The position numbers and the translations under genes are program-made. A DNA stretch of 64,000 bases. It comes from Amanita rubescens. Its lineage: Eukaryota > Basidiomycota > Agaricomycetes > Agaricales > Amanitaceae. The notes under the pieces were generated by a model, which ran no database searches, was not told the origin of the DNA, and saw nothing but the letters and a program-made list of their open reading frames with translations. The DNA is taken from the NCBI GenBank assembly GCA_015039365.1, contig WION01000141.1:1-64000 (forward strand), read 5' to 3'. This document shows, piece by piece, positions 24,742 to 36,531 of the stretch (the first letter of the stretch is position 1; the number at the start of each line of letters is the position of its first letter).

Positions 24742-25625
24742 ATGGCCGTCGTTCCTCCCTCAAACAAGGAAGAGGAAATTGCTTCCTCTTCCTTGTCTGC
24801 TATCCTCGTAGCGCTCGTTGACGCAGTTGACCGGCTTACGGTGGCTCTCGAAGGCAAGTTCGATACAATAACATGGAAGGCCGCCGTTGACTAACGTAGC
24901 AGGCAAAAACCAACCTCTGTTGCGCTTATCCCCAGCTGCAAACCAAGGTTAGTGACCCTCCACAACTGCCCATCATTCATCTTGATTGTGTGAACAGAGC
25001 TAACCGACCATGTCACAGCTTCACGACCTCCGATGCCTGCGCAGTCTTTGCCCTTGGAGGCTGAAGTTCTGTCGGCAGCCCAGTCCACGGAGTACATTCT
25101 GGTCCCTTCCATAGTTGGCTCGGCTACGCCTAGCGAAGGGGTCTCGGAGTCCGACACTCTCCCTGCAGTGCAGACCGCAGAGCCCGCCCCTGTCCCTGGT
25201 TCGGTTGATTCCATCACGGCTCCCCCAATTGGCTCCGCAGACCCCGCGCCTCCAGAGGTAAATGCAAACCCAGCAGTCCCAAACCCAGCAGTCCCCAGTA
25301 TGGCGCCCACCGAGGCCGGCCCCTCAAGTGTCCCCCATATTCCCACCCCAGCCGACGTCCGTGCTCGGTATGAAGAAATGCCGTCAACTGCTAGCAAAAC
25401 ATGGTTTGTCGTGACTCGTGGCCGTCTGCCAGGAGTATATGCCACTTGGTAAGTCACCTTTGAGGCTCAGATATCCATGCTAATGTTCCTTGCGTAAGGA
25501 TGGAAACCTCACCGCTCGTCATTGGTGTTTCACGTGCGGTCTTCAATAAGTACACTACAAAAGAGGAAGCGCTTGCCGCATACGGTGCTGCGTGGGCAAG
25601 TGGGCATGTGACCCGGTTTTATTAG
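24742..25625 (+). CDS. RNase H1 N-terminal (viroplasmin, cauli_VI-like) domain protein
   Basis: Four exons (24742-24853, 24903-24947, 24998-25448 and 25499-25625) give 244 residues. The first intron uses GC-AG (GCAAGT donor, CTAAC branch point, GTAGCAG acceptor). Residues 1-45 are helical (LVALVDAVDRLTVALEG). Residues ~50-180 are Ala/Pro/Ser-rich low complexity. The last ~60 residues form the small domain found at the N terminus of RNase H1 and in caulimovirus P6: TWFVVTRGRLPGVYATW, GVSRAVFNKYTTKEEALAAY. In RNase H1 this domain binds RNA/DNA hybrids. No nuclease domain follows. Stand-alone forms are common in agaric genomes; a role in transposition is inferred only from its position inside the element. 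Confidence 0.8.
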
Positions 25626-27651
25626 TACAGTAGCATCGTAGGCACTTTGCCCCCTAATAAAACTACTGCCGTCGTACGGTACCCCCTCGTACGGTACCCC
25701 AATGCTTCTATAGAAGACAGAGCTTAACGGCACTCGGCGCGATAAGACTGCATTCCGAGTCATGCGTAACTGTGCAGATACTGGAACCAGTAGTTTACGA
25801 CATTACGACGTCGCGACTCGTGGCTCGATACAAGTTAATTTAAGGGCGAGGTTGGCCTAGATGGAAGAGGCGATTGCTAGACATGGATGAAAACACCATA
25901 TCAACGCCGAGTATCTGACCTCCGTGCTCGAACTCCCTAGTACTAGAAACACCGGAACCACCGTCGACATGCTGGTAGATCTCCCTGGTCACGGAAGCAG
26001 ATGGGTGCAAAAAAGAAGAGGAGACACACCATTACAAGAGAGATCTGGAAGTACCACTGTTCCAACATGTGTGGATCATAACGAATGTAGTAGCATCGAA
26101 GTAAGAGAGATCTGAAAGTGCTACTCGAACATGAACACCACGTACTTTGGATTTAAGTAGCGAAGTTGAAGAGGCTGATGCCGATATACCTTGATTCTCT
26201 AGTATCTACCCATCGTTCGAACATAAATACGACGTGCTATTGATTTAAGTAGCTAGTTTGAAGCCGATGCACAACGCGACGTGCTATTGATTTAAGTAGC
26301 TAGGTTGTGAAGCCGATGCACAACGCACATTACTAGTATACCTTGATTCTCTAATGGATGTAGTAGCATCGAAGTAAGAACTAGTATACCTTGAATCTCG
26401 CCCCTGAAGAGGCTGATGCCGATATACCTTGATTCTCTAGTATCTACCCACCGTTCGAACATAAATACGGCGTACTATTGATTTAAGTAGCTAGGTTGAA
26501 GCCGATGCACAATGCTAGCGCACCTAAGGATGTAGTAGTATCGAAGTTGAATAAAGATCTGAAAGCACTACTCGAACATGAACTTCACCACGTACAATTG
26601 ATTTAAGTAGCGAAGCTGACACCGGTATACCTTGATTCTCTAGTATCTGCCCACCCTCATTTCGCATGATTGTCACTGTAGTTCCGAGGCCCATCCAATC
26701 GCATAATTGTATAGCGTTACTAGAGTAGTATCGAAACTATTCCATTCGATCGAACACTGAGGATGCAGATGGATGGTATTGACTCGTTTACGTAGAGAAC
26801 ATGAGCTTTGGCTGACGTGTCTGTTCACCGTTTGCGCCACATCTTGGCAAGTGTTTACGCCACAACCGTGTCTGTTCACCGTTTGCGTCACATCTCAAGT
26901 ACTATGACATGCGAATTAATATCATGTATGTAAATAATCCTTACTATTACACCTTCTCACTGTTGACTATCCTGCACACCAACCGGCAGGAACGCAATTG
27001 GCGCACTCGGGCGTTTGCGTCACAGCCGAGTCAGTGAAGTTCGCCGTTTGCGCCACAACTCAAGTAATATGCCACAATCGTGTCTGTTCACCGTACTATG
27101 ACATGCGAACTAATATCATGTATGTAGTAAATAATCCTTACTTCTCACTGTTGACTCTCCTGCACACCAACCGGCAGGAACGCAATTAGCGCACTTGGGC
27201 GTTTGCGTCACAACCGAGTCAGTGAAGTTCGCCGTTTGCGCCACAACTCAAGTAATATTTCTTGGATACTATTACAGCCGCTGACTAGTCACGGTAGTAT
27301 CCCGCACATCCAGGAATGCAAGGCACACCGTGACTCGTGCGACGCTTTCATCCATTGTCAGTCTCTCTGAGTCTGTGCTCGCTGTTTGCGCCACAACCCA
27401 CGCAGTGGCCCAGATGCATCTATTTCTCAATCCGATCGATCCACCCGTAGCAACAACTCTCTTACTGCTGATATATTCAAGTTTTGTTAACACTCGAGCC
27501 ATTTCCACTGTCAGTGCCAGCTCGTTTTGCCCATTGAAAGGTACTACATAAGGAGATATCTGCCGAGTAATGTCACGAAATTCGATTCGGGGCTAATTTT
27601 AAGTACTGATAAAGGATTACGCTCGGCAATCTCGTCATGTGGAGAAATCAA
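25626..27651. repeat. AT-rich internal region with several families of direct repeats
   Basis: No gene is supported. At 26150-26650 words such as TATACCTTGATTCTCTAGTA and TTGATTTAAGTAGC recur several times with GCCGATGCACAA. At about 26945-27065 and 27135-27260 lies a direct repeat of ~115 bp (CTCACTGTTGACT, CACACCAACCGGCAGGAACG, GAAGTTCGCCGTTTGCGCC). GTTTGCGYCACA occurs at least six times. The purpose is unknown. Confidence 0.65.
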
Positions 27652-29085
27652 TCACGCTGATGGCTCAGCTAACTGGGCACGTAGCTCTTGAACCACTTTA
27701 TCCACTTGCGCACGTTCCAAGTCCTTTTCTGCTAACTGCGATCGAAGGGCTCCAATTTGTTCGTTGACCTGTGCAAGTTGCCGCGCCAAGTCGAGTGCTT
27801 CACCGCGCTTAGCAAGCATCAATGCGCTTGTGGCTTTTTGAAAAATGTTGACCATGGCAATAGCGTCCTCTTTCGCATCACGGCGGAAACTCGCCGAGGT
27901 AAAGTGTGCTGCGGCTGTCCCTGAATTACTATGTTGAGCAGTCAACACCAACCAGCAGCCCGTCTCATTGGCCAAACGTTCGCACTATTTTTAGTTGTTA
28001 GTTTACGGATAATTTGGAAACTTGATGGAAACGTACCTGCGATATTATATTCTTAATTTGTCTGTGAAACCGTTTTGTAACCCGTGCCCTATCCAATAGA
28101 CGGGGGCGCAATGGCGCAGTACGTCGGATCACTGTAATAAAAGGTATTTTTAGCGAATTTGATAATGAAAAATCGATTCATCTCACTCCATTTCAAATTA
28201 CCACGCATCACGCCTTCGACAAGGCCAAAAGCGGGGTTATTAGCTGTCACTCGCACACGGGATGGTGTACTGAGCTGAGAACTGGCGGGGGTGATGGCGT
28301 CTGAAGCGGATAATTGCTAAAGGATACTTAGTCATCAGATGACCTTGAGGTTTCATTATCGTACCTGAAGCGTGCCCTGTTCCGTATCATTACCATCTTC
28401 CGTGTCGTCATCGTTGATATGCGGTTGTGATGAGGGATGCGTGCCCTGTTCCGTATCATTACCATCTTCCGTGTCGTCATCATTGATATGCGGTTGTGAT
28501 GAGGAAAATTTGGTCTCATCCCTCGGGGATCTGTCGGCCGTCTGCCCTGTTGGGTCGCTTGACAGTAGCTCTCGCTGTAGGGCATCATGCAACTGAAGCA
28601 GCTGCTGTATGCTGGTCTGGGTCATGTCAGGAGTACCAGATTGAGATGCGGTGGAACTGGCCAAAGGCGGACCAGTTGCCGGGGGATCACGTAATATAGG
28701 ACTGGGCAAAGGGGAGACATCACCATCAGGCATGTGCGGGCCGCTCGCCGAGGGATTGCTTAACGTAGGTTGAACGTATGTGGATGCGTGAGTGACGGAG
28801 GCGGTACTGGGCTCGTCGGGGGTGGCTGTACTACTATTCTCAGAAGTCCGAGTCGTAGTAGTTGACAAGGAAGTGGCGCCGGCAGACAGTGAATTAGGGG
28901 GATTGGTCGTCAGCCTCTTCTATAGGGATATATGGTTAGCCTCTGCATAAGTGAAGAAACGAAACACCTACCAAAGCTGCTCTCCCAGCAGCGCTATGTG
29001 AACACTGGCTTTGCAACGGGGTTCCGGGGCATCTTCTACAGTGGCGGGGACGTCGCTTCTTTGGGGAAGCGCGGCCGGCGGCCAT
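27652..29085 (-). CDS. transposon cargo protein with Cys/His motif and C-terminal coiled coil
   Basis: Five exons (28972-29085, 28365-28919, 28187-28316, 28037-28131 and 27652-27984) give 408 residues with whole-codon joins. The N terminus is basic (SPKKRRPRH) and then has CRRCPGTPLQSQCSH, a CxxC...CxH pattern that could bind zinc. Residues ~40-220 are Ser/Thr/Pro-rich, with an acidic 23-residue block encoded twice (69-nt repeat at 28372 and 28441). The C-terminal half has NPAFGLVEGVMRGNLKW, RRVTK-like basic helices and CERLANETGCWLVLTAQHS, followed by a coiled coil (LARQLAQVNEQIGALRSQL). The CERLANETGCW block resembles conserved tails of agaric transposon-associated proteins, by my recollection only. 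Divergent from the transposase by 315 bp. Confidence 0.75.
28372..28509. repeat. 69-bp intragenic tandem repeat (two copies)
   Basis: GTGCCCTGTTCCGTATC starts at 28372 and again at 28441. The copies are almost identical and encode the acidic block SQPHINDDDTEDGNDTEQGT twice, in frame. Confidence 0.9.
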
Positions 29086-29400
29086 TTCCTGAGGGCTTAC
29101 CGGTTAAGTCAAGAGGCAGACGCGCGTTCAGCGCACGGGCACCTGACTATATATGGCACCAGGTATTTCCGGAAGCGAGCGATGAAAAACCTAGATACGT
29201 TGATGTCAATATTGCTGCAAAAAAAAAAAATTAGGGCAAATACCCCGTTTTCGTTCCATTGTCCATTGTCGTCATTGCTCGGGACTGTATAATCAACTAG
29301 GCCCACAAGTCAACTAGGCCCGCAAGTCGGAACGGAACACACCTGTAATACGCCTGCTGCTCGTGTCCACAGCCTACTTCTGTTCCCGTCCGGAGAAGCG

Positions 29401-32400
29401 ATGATTGAGCTGGATACACCGCCACCCTCTCCTACACGTATATGGGAGGACGATCTTTTGGCACCCAATTCTGGTGGGGAACTGGGGAAATCTAGTGATT
29501 ATTATATTTCATCCCCACAAAAACGGCCGAGGACCTACACCGTTCATTCACGAAAGTCAAAAAAGAATCGAGGCCAACCGGTTGAAGCTTCAGACCATCC
29601 CACTTTGCATAGCGAAGAGTTAAGTGGACTACAGGTGGCGGATGATGATAGCGGTACCGGGGATACAGCCACTGAACTCACCACAAATCCCACTATCCAT
29701 CCCACACCACCGGCATATGAAGACGGCGATTCTCGGGAGCATCCGCATGGCTATGTGGAGTACGTGGAGTCGGTTGCGGCGGGTATTGCAGGGATATACC
29801 TACTAAGCCCAAACTTGTTCGTGGTTCAAGGATGGGACTCGCGATCACTAACAGCTACGGTAAGTTATGGCTTCCACGGAACGGATCATATGATGTTTCA
29901 ACTCACTCTTCATACTAGGATGCATGGTATCATTTACAGCACGAGACGTTCGGCCAACAAACGGTCATTGCCTGTTTCTGTCCCAGCGGAAAAAATGGCT
30001 GCGTGCACGCAACCCTCTTGCACGAGCATGGTGATTTGTATTTCCCAAGTTCAAGGGCTGATACATGTGAGTACTCAAGGTACAATGTAATTGTAGCGTA
30101 AACTTACAACTTCGACGTTCGGCCCCTTAGACGCATCCGATGGTGCTGATCTAAGCATCACTTTGTTTGCGCGCGAGGTGGCAGAAGACACTTCAATTAA
30201 TTTGTTCTCCGTGTCAGATAGCGATCGGCAAGCGGTAAAGTACCGCTGTGTGGTCTACCACAACGGGCATGACAGTGGGACAGGGTCGTGGAAGTGCGAC
30301 AGAGACGGTGATGACGGTTGTCGTCACGTCACAAAGGCTCGACATTACCTGCAGCAACTGGTTCAACAGGACCCAAGCGCTCGTGATCCTCTCGCTGAAA
30401 CTCATAGCCTATCTGGTATGTTTTTATATCATATTTTCGGTCTATCTGACGTTGGTTGGTCCATTAGACGTCCAACTTCAATCTGTCGGCGCCCGGTCAG
30501 CTAGGAGCTCAGTTGTATCGGTATCTCACCTGCCCATCCCACTGCCCGTCTGGGCATCGCTCCCAGAGGACAACTCAGCTGCTCATGAACGAGTTCCACC
30601 TGTACTTCAAGTACCTAGTACGATCCATCTGGATGAGGGAGCTCGTTGCGTATGCGGAAGTACCCGCAGAATGACGGAGCAAGCGACGCTTCGGGAGTGT
30701 GTTGTGTATACTCTTACCACTGCTCATCGAACACATTTAGAAGTCCAGCTATGTCAGAAGTGCCCTCCCATTCTCCGCCGGTTTATTGGCCCCGATGGTC
30801 GACAACAGGGTTTGCTCAACCTAAATAACTCTGTACTTTTCACGCACGACCTACTTAATGACTACACGGCCAACTTCACCTCATCTGAGACGCCGTTTTC
30901 GGCATGGGTTAGCGTGATGCGGAAGCGTTATTTATGCTATGGCTCATTGCCATTTCCTCACGAAGCCGTCTTTCGTAACGGTTGGTTCTCCTACGCTGCC
31001 TTGCTGCAGCTTGATGGAGATATGAAGTGCCCAAAGTGTGGCCCTGCACCCGAAACCGTTATCTGGGATGGCGTCTCGCTATCCTTTCATCGCAAGCATA
31101 TATTGCCCTCCCTGACTCCCCCAACGGTTGTTCACGAAAGATCCCTTATCCGCAGTTCACGCTATCAGGTGCAAGCACCGATTGGAAATTCAGACCTCCG
31201 TCGTGCTATGCGTAAAATATTGGAGGCAGTGCCTACTTCGGAAGGATGCACCGGTACCACAGACTCGATTGAAGGGACCACAGACTCCGGTGTAATAGAA
31301 AAGGCTGCTCGCGACACGTCTAACCTCGTTGAGCTTGTATTGAAAACACACGAGTCCTTGAGACTCGTTAACATGTCTCTTGCTACCTGTTTCTATTCCC
31401 ACATCGGCCTGCCAACAGCTGTCGCAAATTCTGGCATGTCGCGACAAAAAGAATACATGAACTTGTTTGTACAAGTAAGTCGGATTGAATGTCGAAGGGT
31501 AGAGCAAACATAAATGCATTGGCAGATAGCATCCGATGATTCGGTGTTGCAAATTGTAACAAGATCCGCACTCAAGGATCTCTTGTGCTTCGTGGACTGT
31601 CCTACAAAGGAAAATGCTTCATCCCTTGCTTTAATTCCTGCACTTTACAACGTACTTCGATATGAAGAAAAGAGAGCTAAGACGTATCCTCCAGATTTAC
31701 TGGGGATGTGCCGGTGGCTGGTGGAACGGACTAATGGCGTGCTTATGACCCTTTCCATTCACGCTGTTCCGGATATTGATGAGGACATTAATCCTGCTGA
31801 TAAGGATTGGCGACAGGTAAGCCCTTATCTCATCACAATAAAAATGAGCTTGCATTGAATGGACCTGGAACCAGACTGGCTGTTGCTATAGCATGCCACA
31901 GATAAGGTACAGACCAAAGTACCCAAGATTAAGAGACGACACAAGTACTGAGACGTCGCAGCGTGGAGGGAAATGCTCAAAGTATTATGCAACTTATAGT
32001 CAGAAAAGGTTGACAGGGGGCATTATGTGTGCCTGGTGCACACATAGCATTTGCTATGGGTTTCATTGCATTCCAAATGGTGAAGGTCGTAATGATGTCT
32101 TTTCAGCGATGATTACACGCTGGCCTAGAGCGCCCAAATGTGTCGTTTATGACTTCGCTTGTGCACTCGGACCCTACTGCCTGACTCGCGAGACAGATTT
32201 CTTTGCAGACACGCTATTTGTCGTTGATGACTTTCATGCTAAAGGTCATACAAAATGCTCACCTGCATCTTTTTTGAAGACTTATGCAGCTGTGGATCCA
32301 CGGCTTAGCAAGATCAATTCAAGTGCAGCTGAATGCGGAAATGGAGGGATGGCTCGTATTCGGAAGTCAGTCAGCTATATGACACAGGATAGGGCCATCT

Positions 32401-32465
32401 TGTTCACAAAAGTGTTTATCTCTGTCTGGAATAGGCTAATCATTAGGCGAATGCTAGAGATGTAG
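29401..32465 (+). CDS. KDZ/Zisupton-type transposase
   Basis: Six exons (29401-29859, 29919-30066, 30131-30415, 30468-31474, 31526-31816 and 31902-32465) give 917 residues. The N-terminal ~110 residues are Pro/Ser-rich with a basic patch. A SWIM-like finger follows (Cys172-x-Cys174-x6-Cys181-x-His183), then a second SWIM-like cluster (Cys258-x7-Cys266-x-His268). A Cys-rich segment RCVCGSTRR ... CQKC matches the clusters associated with KDZ transposases. The RNase H-fold core has three candidate acidic catalytic residues: Asp498 (IWDGVSLSF), Asp814 (VVYDFACAL) and Glu874 (SAAECGN). The YDFACALGPYCLTRE block is typical of KDZ/Zisupton proteins. It is predicted to cut and paste the element in the nucleus. 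The frame is fully open. Confidence 0.85.
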
Positions 32466-32496
32466 AACACTAATTGTATTTTAATACACAAGTCAC

Positions 32497-34715
32497 CATA
32501 TGAAATGGTGTGAGAGATACCATACCTAAATGCTCAGAGATATGGTGTGGGAGTCACCATGTACTATAAACGCTAGGGAATGGTGAGGGATACACCATAC
32601 CTGCAGACTGAGAAATATGGTAAGGGAGACACCATAGTGTCTAAAGGTTGGGGAATGGTGTGGGATACACCATACCTTAAGACTAAGAGAATATGGTGTG
32701 GGTGACACCATAGTGCCTAAAGGCTGGGGAATGGTGTGGGATACACCATACCTGAAGACTGAGAAAATATGGTGTGGATGACACCATAGTGTCTAAAGGC
32801 TGGGGAATGGTGTGGGATACACCATACCTGAAGACTGAGAAAATATGGTGTGGATGACACCATAGTGTCTAAAGGCTGGGGAATGGTGTGGGATACACCA
32901 TTCCTGAAGACTGAGAAAATATGGTGTGGGTGACACCATAGTGTCTAAAGGCTGGGGAATGGTGTGGGATACACCATACCTTAAGACTAAGAAAATATGG
33001 TGTGGGTGACACCATAGTGTCTAAAGGCTGGGGAATGGTGTGGGATACACCATACCTTAAGACTAAGAAAATATGGTGTGGGTGACACCATAGTGTCTAA
33101 AGGCTGGGGAATGGTGTGGGATACACCATACCTTAAGACTAAGAAAATATGGTGTGGGTGACACCATAGTGTCTAAAGGCTGGGGAATGGTGTGGGATAC
33201 ACCATACCTTAAGACTAAGAAAATATGGTGTGGGTGACACCATAGTGTCTAAAGGCTGGGGAATGGTGTGGGATACACCATAGCTCAAGACTGAGAAAAT
33301 TTGGTGTGGGTGACACTATAGTGTCTAAAGGCTGGGGAATGGTGTGGGATACACCATACCTGAAGACTAAGAAATTATTGTGTGGATGACACCATAGTGT
33401 CTAAAGGCTGGGGAATGGTGTGGGATACACCATACCTTAAGACTAAGAAAATATGGTGTGGGTGACACCATAGTGTCTAAAGGCTGGGGAATGGTGTGGG
33501 ATACACCATACCTTAAGACTAAGAAAATATGGTGTGGGTGACACCATAGTGTCTAAAGGCTGGGGAATGGTGTGGGATACACCATACCTTAAGACTAAGA
33601 AAATATGGTGTGGGTGACACCATAGTGTCTAAAGGCTGGGGAATGGTGTGGGATACACCATACCTTAAGACTAAGAAAATATGGTGTGGGTGACACCATA
33701 GTGTCTAAAGGCTGGGGAATGGTGTGGGATACACCATACCTTAAGACTAAGAAAATATGGTGTGGGTGACACCATAGTGTCTAAAGGCTGGGGAATGGTG
33801 TGGGATACACCATACCTTAAGACTAAGAAAATATGGTGTGGGTGACACCATAGTGTCTAAAGGCTGGGGAATGGTGTGGGATACACCATACCTTAAGACT
33901 AAGAAAATATGGTGTGGGTGACACTATAGTGTCTAAAGGCTGGGGAATGGTGTGGGATACACCATACCTGAAGACTAAGAAATTATTGTGTGGATGACAC
34001 CATAGTGTCTAAAGGCTGGGGAATGGTGTGGGATACACCATAGCTCAAGACTGAGAAAATTTGGTGTGGGATACACCATACCTGAAGAATGAGAAATATG
34101 GTGTGGGTATCACCATAGTGTCTAAAGGCTGGGGAATGGTGTGGGATACACCATACCTTAAGACTAAGAAAATATGGTGTGGGTGACACCATAGTGTCTA
34201 AAGGCTGGGGAATGGTGTGGGATACACCATAGCTCAAGACTGAGAAAATTTGGTGTGGGATACACCATACCTGAAGAATGAGAAATATGGTGTGGGTATC
34301 ACCATAGTGTCTAAAGGCTGGGGAATGGTGTGGGATACACCATACCTTAAGACTAAGAAAATATGGTGTGGGTGACACCATAGTGTCTAAAGGCTGGGGA
34401 ATGGTGTGGGATACACCATACCTGAAGACTGAGAAATATGGTGTGGGTATCACCATAGTGTCTAAAGGCTGGGGAATGGTGTGGGATACACCATACCTGA
34501 AGACTGAGAAATATGGTGTGGGTATCACCATAGTGTCTAAAGGCTGGGGAATGGTGTGGGATACACCATACCTTAAGACTAAGAAATTATTGTGTGGATG
34601 ACACCATAGTGTCTAAAGGCTGGGGAATGGTGTGGGATACACCATACCTTAAAAGCTGAATTATGGTATGGGGGATACCATATCTAAAGGCCGGGGAATG
34701 GTGAGGGATGATACA
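32497..34715. repeat. right subterminal array of 76-bp palindromic repeats
   Basis: About 2.2 kb of direct 76-bp units, each with two dyads: GGAATGGTGTGGGATACACC and ATATGGTGTGGGTGACACCA, joined by CTTAAGACTAAGAAA and TAGTGTCTAAAGGCTGGG. Most units between 32957 and 33970 are nearly identical, implying recent expansion or homogenisation; the outermost units are diverged. The apparent long open frame on the minus strand (33983-34531) is repeat-derived. Confidence 0.9.
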
Positions 34716-34756
34716 CCACGCCTGAAAATTTTTATGGAATGATACATAGACAAAAG

Positions 34757-34789
34757 GTCATGTGATTACAGGCCCGCCGGCTGTACCTG
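34757..34789 (-). repeat. right terminal inverted repeat
   Basis: Reverse complement starts CAGGTACAGCCGGC and ends ATCACATGAC; it pairs with 19343-19375 at 24 of 33 positions. It lies 40 bp outside the last recognisable array unit. Confidence 0.75.
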
Positions 34790-35377
34790 TCATTAGCAGA
34801 CAGGCGGTTACTGTTTGGACCCGTTTGCCAATTGCAACATATCTGACCCTGCGAGCCTGCACTGGAAATACTTTTTAGGTTCATGCCCGTAGTAGGATGC
34901 ACGACTTGAAAAGGATTTTAACCCAGTGACATCATTCTTGGAACGGCTGCGACAGCAAGTCTCCAACGAACAACTTAACCATGTCATCCTTGATAAGCAT
35001 GGAAGCCCCATTCATATTGGAGACATAATATCGTCACGAGCAAGAGGAGGAAAGCAAAAAGGGAAAGTACATTATCGTTAGCAAGAAAGGGTCAAGACGC
35101 GGAAGAGAGAGGCCTTTTTGCATCCGCCGCAAGTGATGTTCACAGACCAGTACGTGATCCAGACCCTTTGTACAAGTCTACACTGAATCATACACTAAAT
35201 ACTGCCCCAATAATACACCCTTTTCTAATCGAAAAGAAAGGGTCCACCCATCGGGTGGGGAATACAAAGAAGATTAGCTGGTCAGCCTTTCAAAGTACTC
35301 AATTATTCATTCGTATATTTACACAAACTCGATTTATATTGCGCTCCAAACCAACAGATGTTTGAAGCTCGAGAAAC
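34790..35377. other. 3' flank of SDR2, part of a tandem duplication
   Basis: The stretch at about 35015-35150 resembles 37245-37370 next to SDR1 (ATATCGTCACGAGCAAGAG versus ATATCTCGTCACAAGCAAGAG). The duplication that made the two dehydrogenases therefore included downstream DNA. No gene is supported. Confidence 0.5.
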
Positions 35378-36531
35378 CTATTGCACGAATTTTCCACCGT
35401 TGACAGACATCTAAAGAATGTATTAAATTTACATGGAGCCATTTTCAAAAACTACAGCTTACTGTTTGTCCTAACACCACACGAGTTAGGTTTTATTCTG
35501 ATCGCAAGACGACTCGGACACTTACCAGTTATGAAGTGCGATTCCTTTTTGCAAAGGAAAGAGACCAAACTTGCGACATCTTCCGGCTCACCTAAGTACC
35601 CTACTGCCGTTTCATTTTTCTCCTTGTTATTCATGAGAAAGAAGCACGTTGAATAAGACCAATAATGACAAACAGATTCTTCAACAGTATCCGGGCCTGG
35701 TAATTTGAATTCTTCAACAATCCGCGCTTTCGCCTCCTCCCCTGTTAAAGGTTCAGGACCCTGAGGGGGATTACGTTACTTCGAATCTCACACATCGGAG
35801 TTTTGATGATGCCCGGCGCGTACGCGTTGACTGTAATACCGTGTCTTCCAACTTCCTTCGCTATGGGAAGGTCAGTGGACATCAGACACAGCAAGATTAT
35901 TCCCTACCAACGCTAGTAACGAGTCCCCGAATCGCCCACTTTGTTGAACAATGAATCGATAAAAATGGTGTACCCGTTAACCCATTGACCGACGAAGCAG
36001 CAAGTAGCCGACCACCACGGCCTTGTGCTATCATCTTTTCGGCGGCATACCTGAAACATAGGTATGTTCCACGTACATTGACAGCGAAAGTCTTCTCAAA
36101 GGTATCGACCGTAGCTACGACAGAAGCAATTCAGCGCCCTCCAAGTTAGCTCTGGAAGCAACCGACTTTGCAGGAATGCTCCGACACCCAAAATCCCAGC
36201 ATTGGCTACCATCTAATTTGTTCAAGTTAGTTTGTTACTATTCGACAAGATATTTGGAAGTACTGACGATATCTAGTCCACCAAGCTTTTGGACGGTTGT
36301 TTCGACAAGGTTCTTCACATCGCTTTCGACGGTGACATCGGCAACGACAACAATAGCTTTCTTCCCCTTTCTCTTGACATCTTCTGCGAGCAATTCCATT
36401 GCGTTGTGACTTCTGGAGGTGCCGCTTAGGGCAATATCATAGCCATCTTCGGCAAGACGCAAGACAATGGCTTTTCCAATGCCCCCAGCAGAGCCAGTGA
36501 CAATGGCTACACCATTAGACTCGGATGCCAT
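35378..36531 (-). CDS. short-chain dehydrogenase/reductase SDR2, catalytic Tyr replaced by His
   Basis: Eight exons (36268-36531, 36167-36212, 35908-36114, 35792-35860, 35674-35741, 35526-35622, 35463-35470 and 35378-35410) give 263 residues. Classical SDR features: NAD(P)-binding TGSAGGIGKA, NAG (VANAGIL), Ser144/Ser145, Lys162, PGIIKTPMW and a C-terminal GQTMSVNGG. The catalytic tetrad position that is Tyr158 in SDR1 (LYCATK) is His here (IHCSTK), so normal SDR catalysis should be lost or strongly changed. The frame and splice sites are otherwise intact. The closest recognised type is the acetoin/diacetyl reductase-like group. Arose with SDR1 by tandem duplication. Confidence 0.85.

Larger units (their letters stand above)
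19343..34789 (+). mobile_element. KDZ/Zisupton-type DNA transposon, about 15.4 kb
   Basis: Bounded by imperfect terminal inverted repeats (19343-19375 and 34757-34789) that both start CAGGkACAGCCGGC. Inside each end lies a large array of short palindromic repeats. The interior holds four genes in two divergent pairs: coiled-coil protein (minus) and RNase H1-N protein (plus), then Cys/His coiled-coil protein (minus) and transposase (plus). All four reading frames are intact after splicing, so the copy could be recent and possibly active. No convincing target-site duplication was seen: CAAAAACG lies left and TCATTAGC right. The boundary may therefore be off by some bases, or the flanks have changed. 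Strand is given as that of the transposase. Confidence 0.8.

Noticed and set aside
33983..34531. 182-residue open frame on the minus strand
   Set aside because: It is a translation of 76-bp repeats with no start context or gene-like composition.
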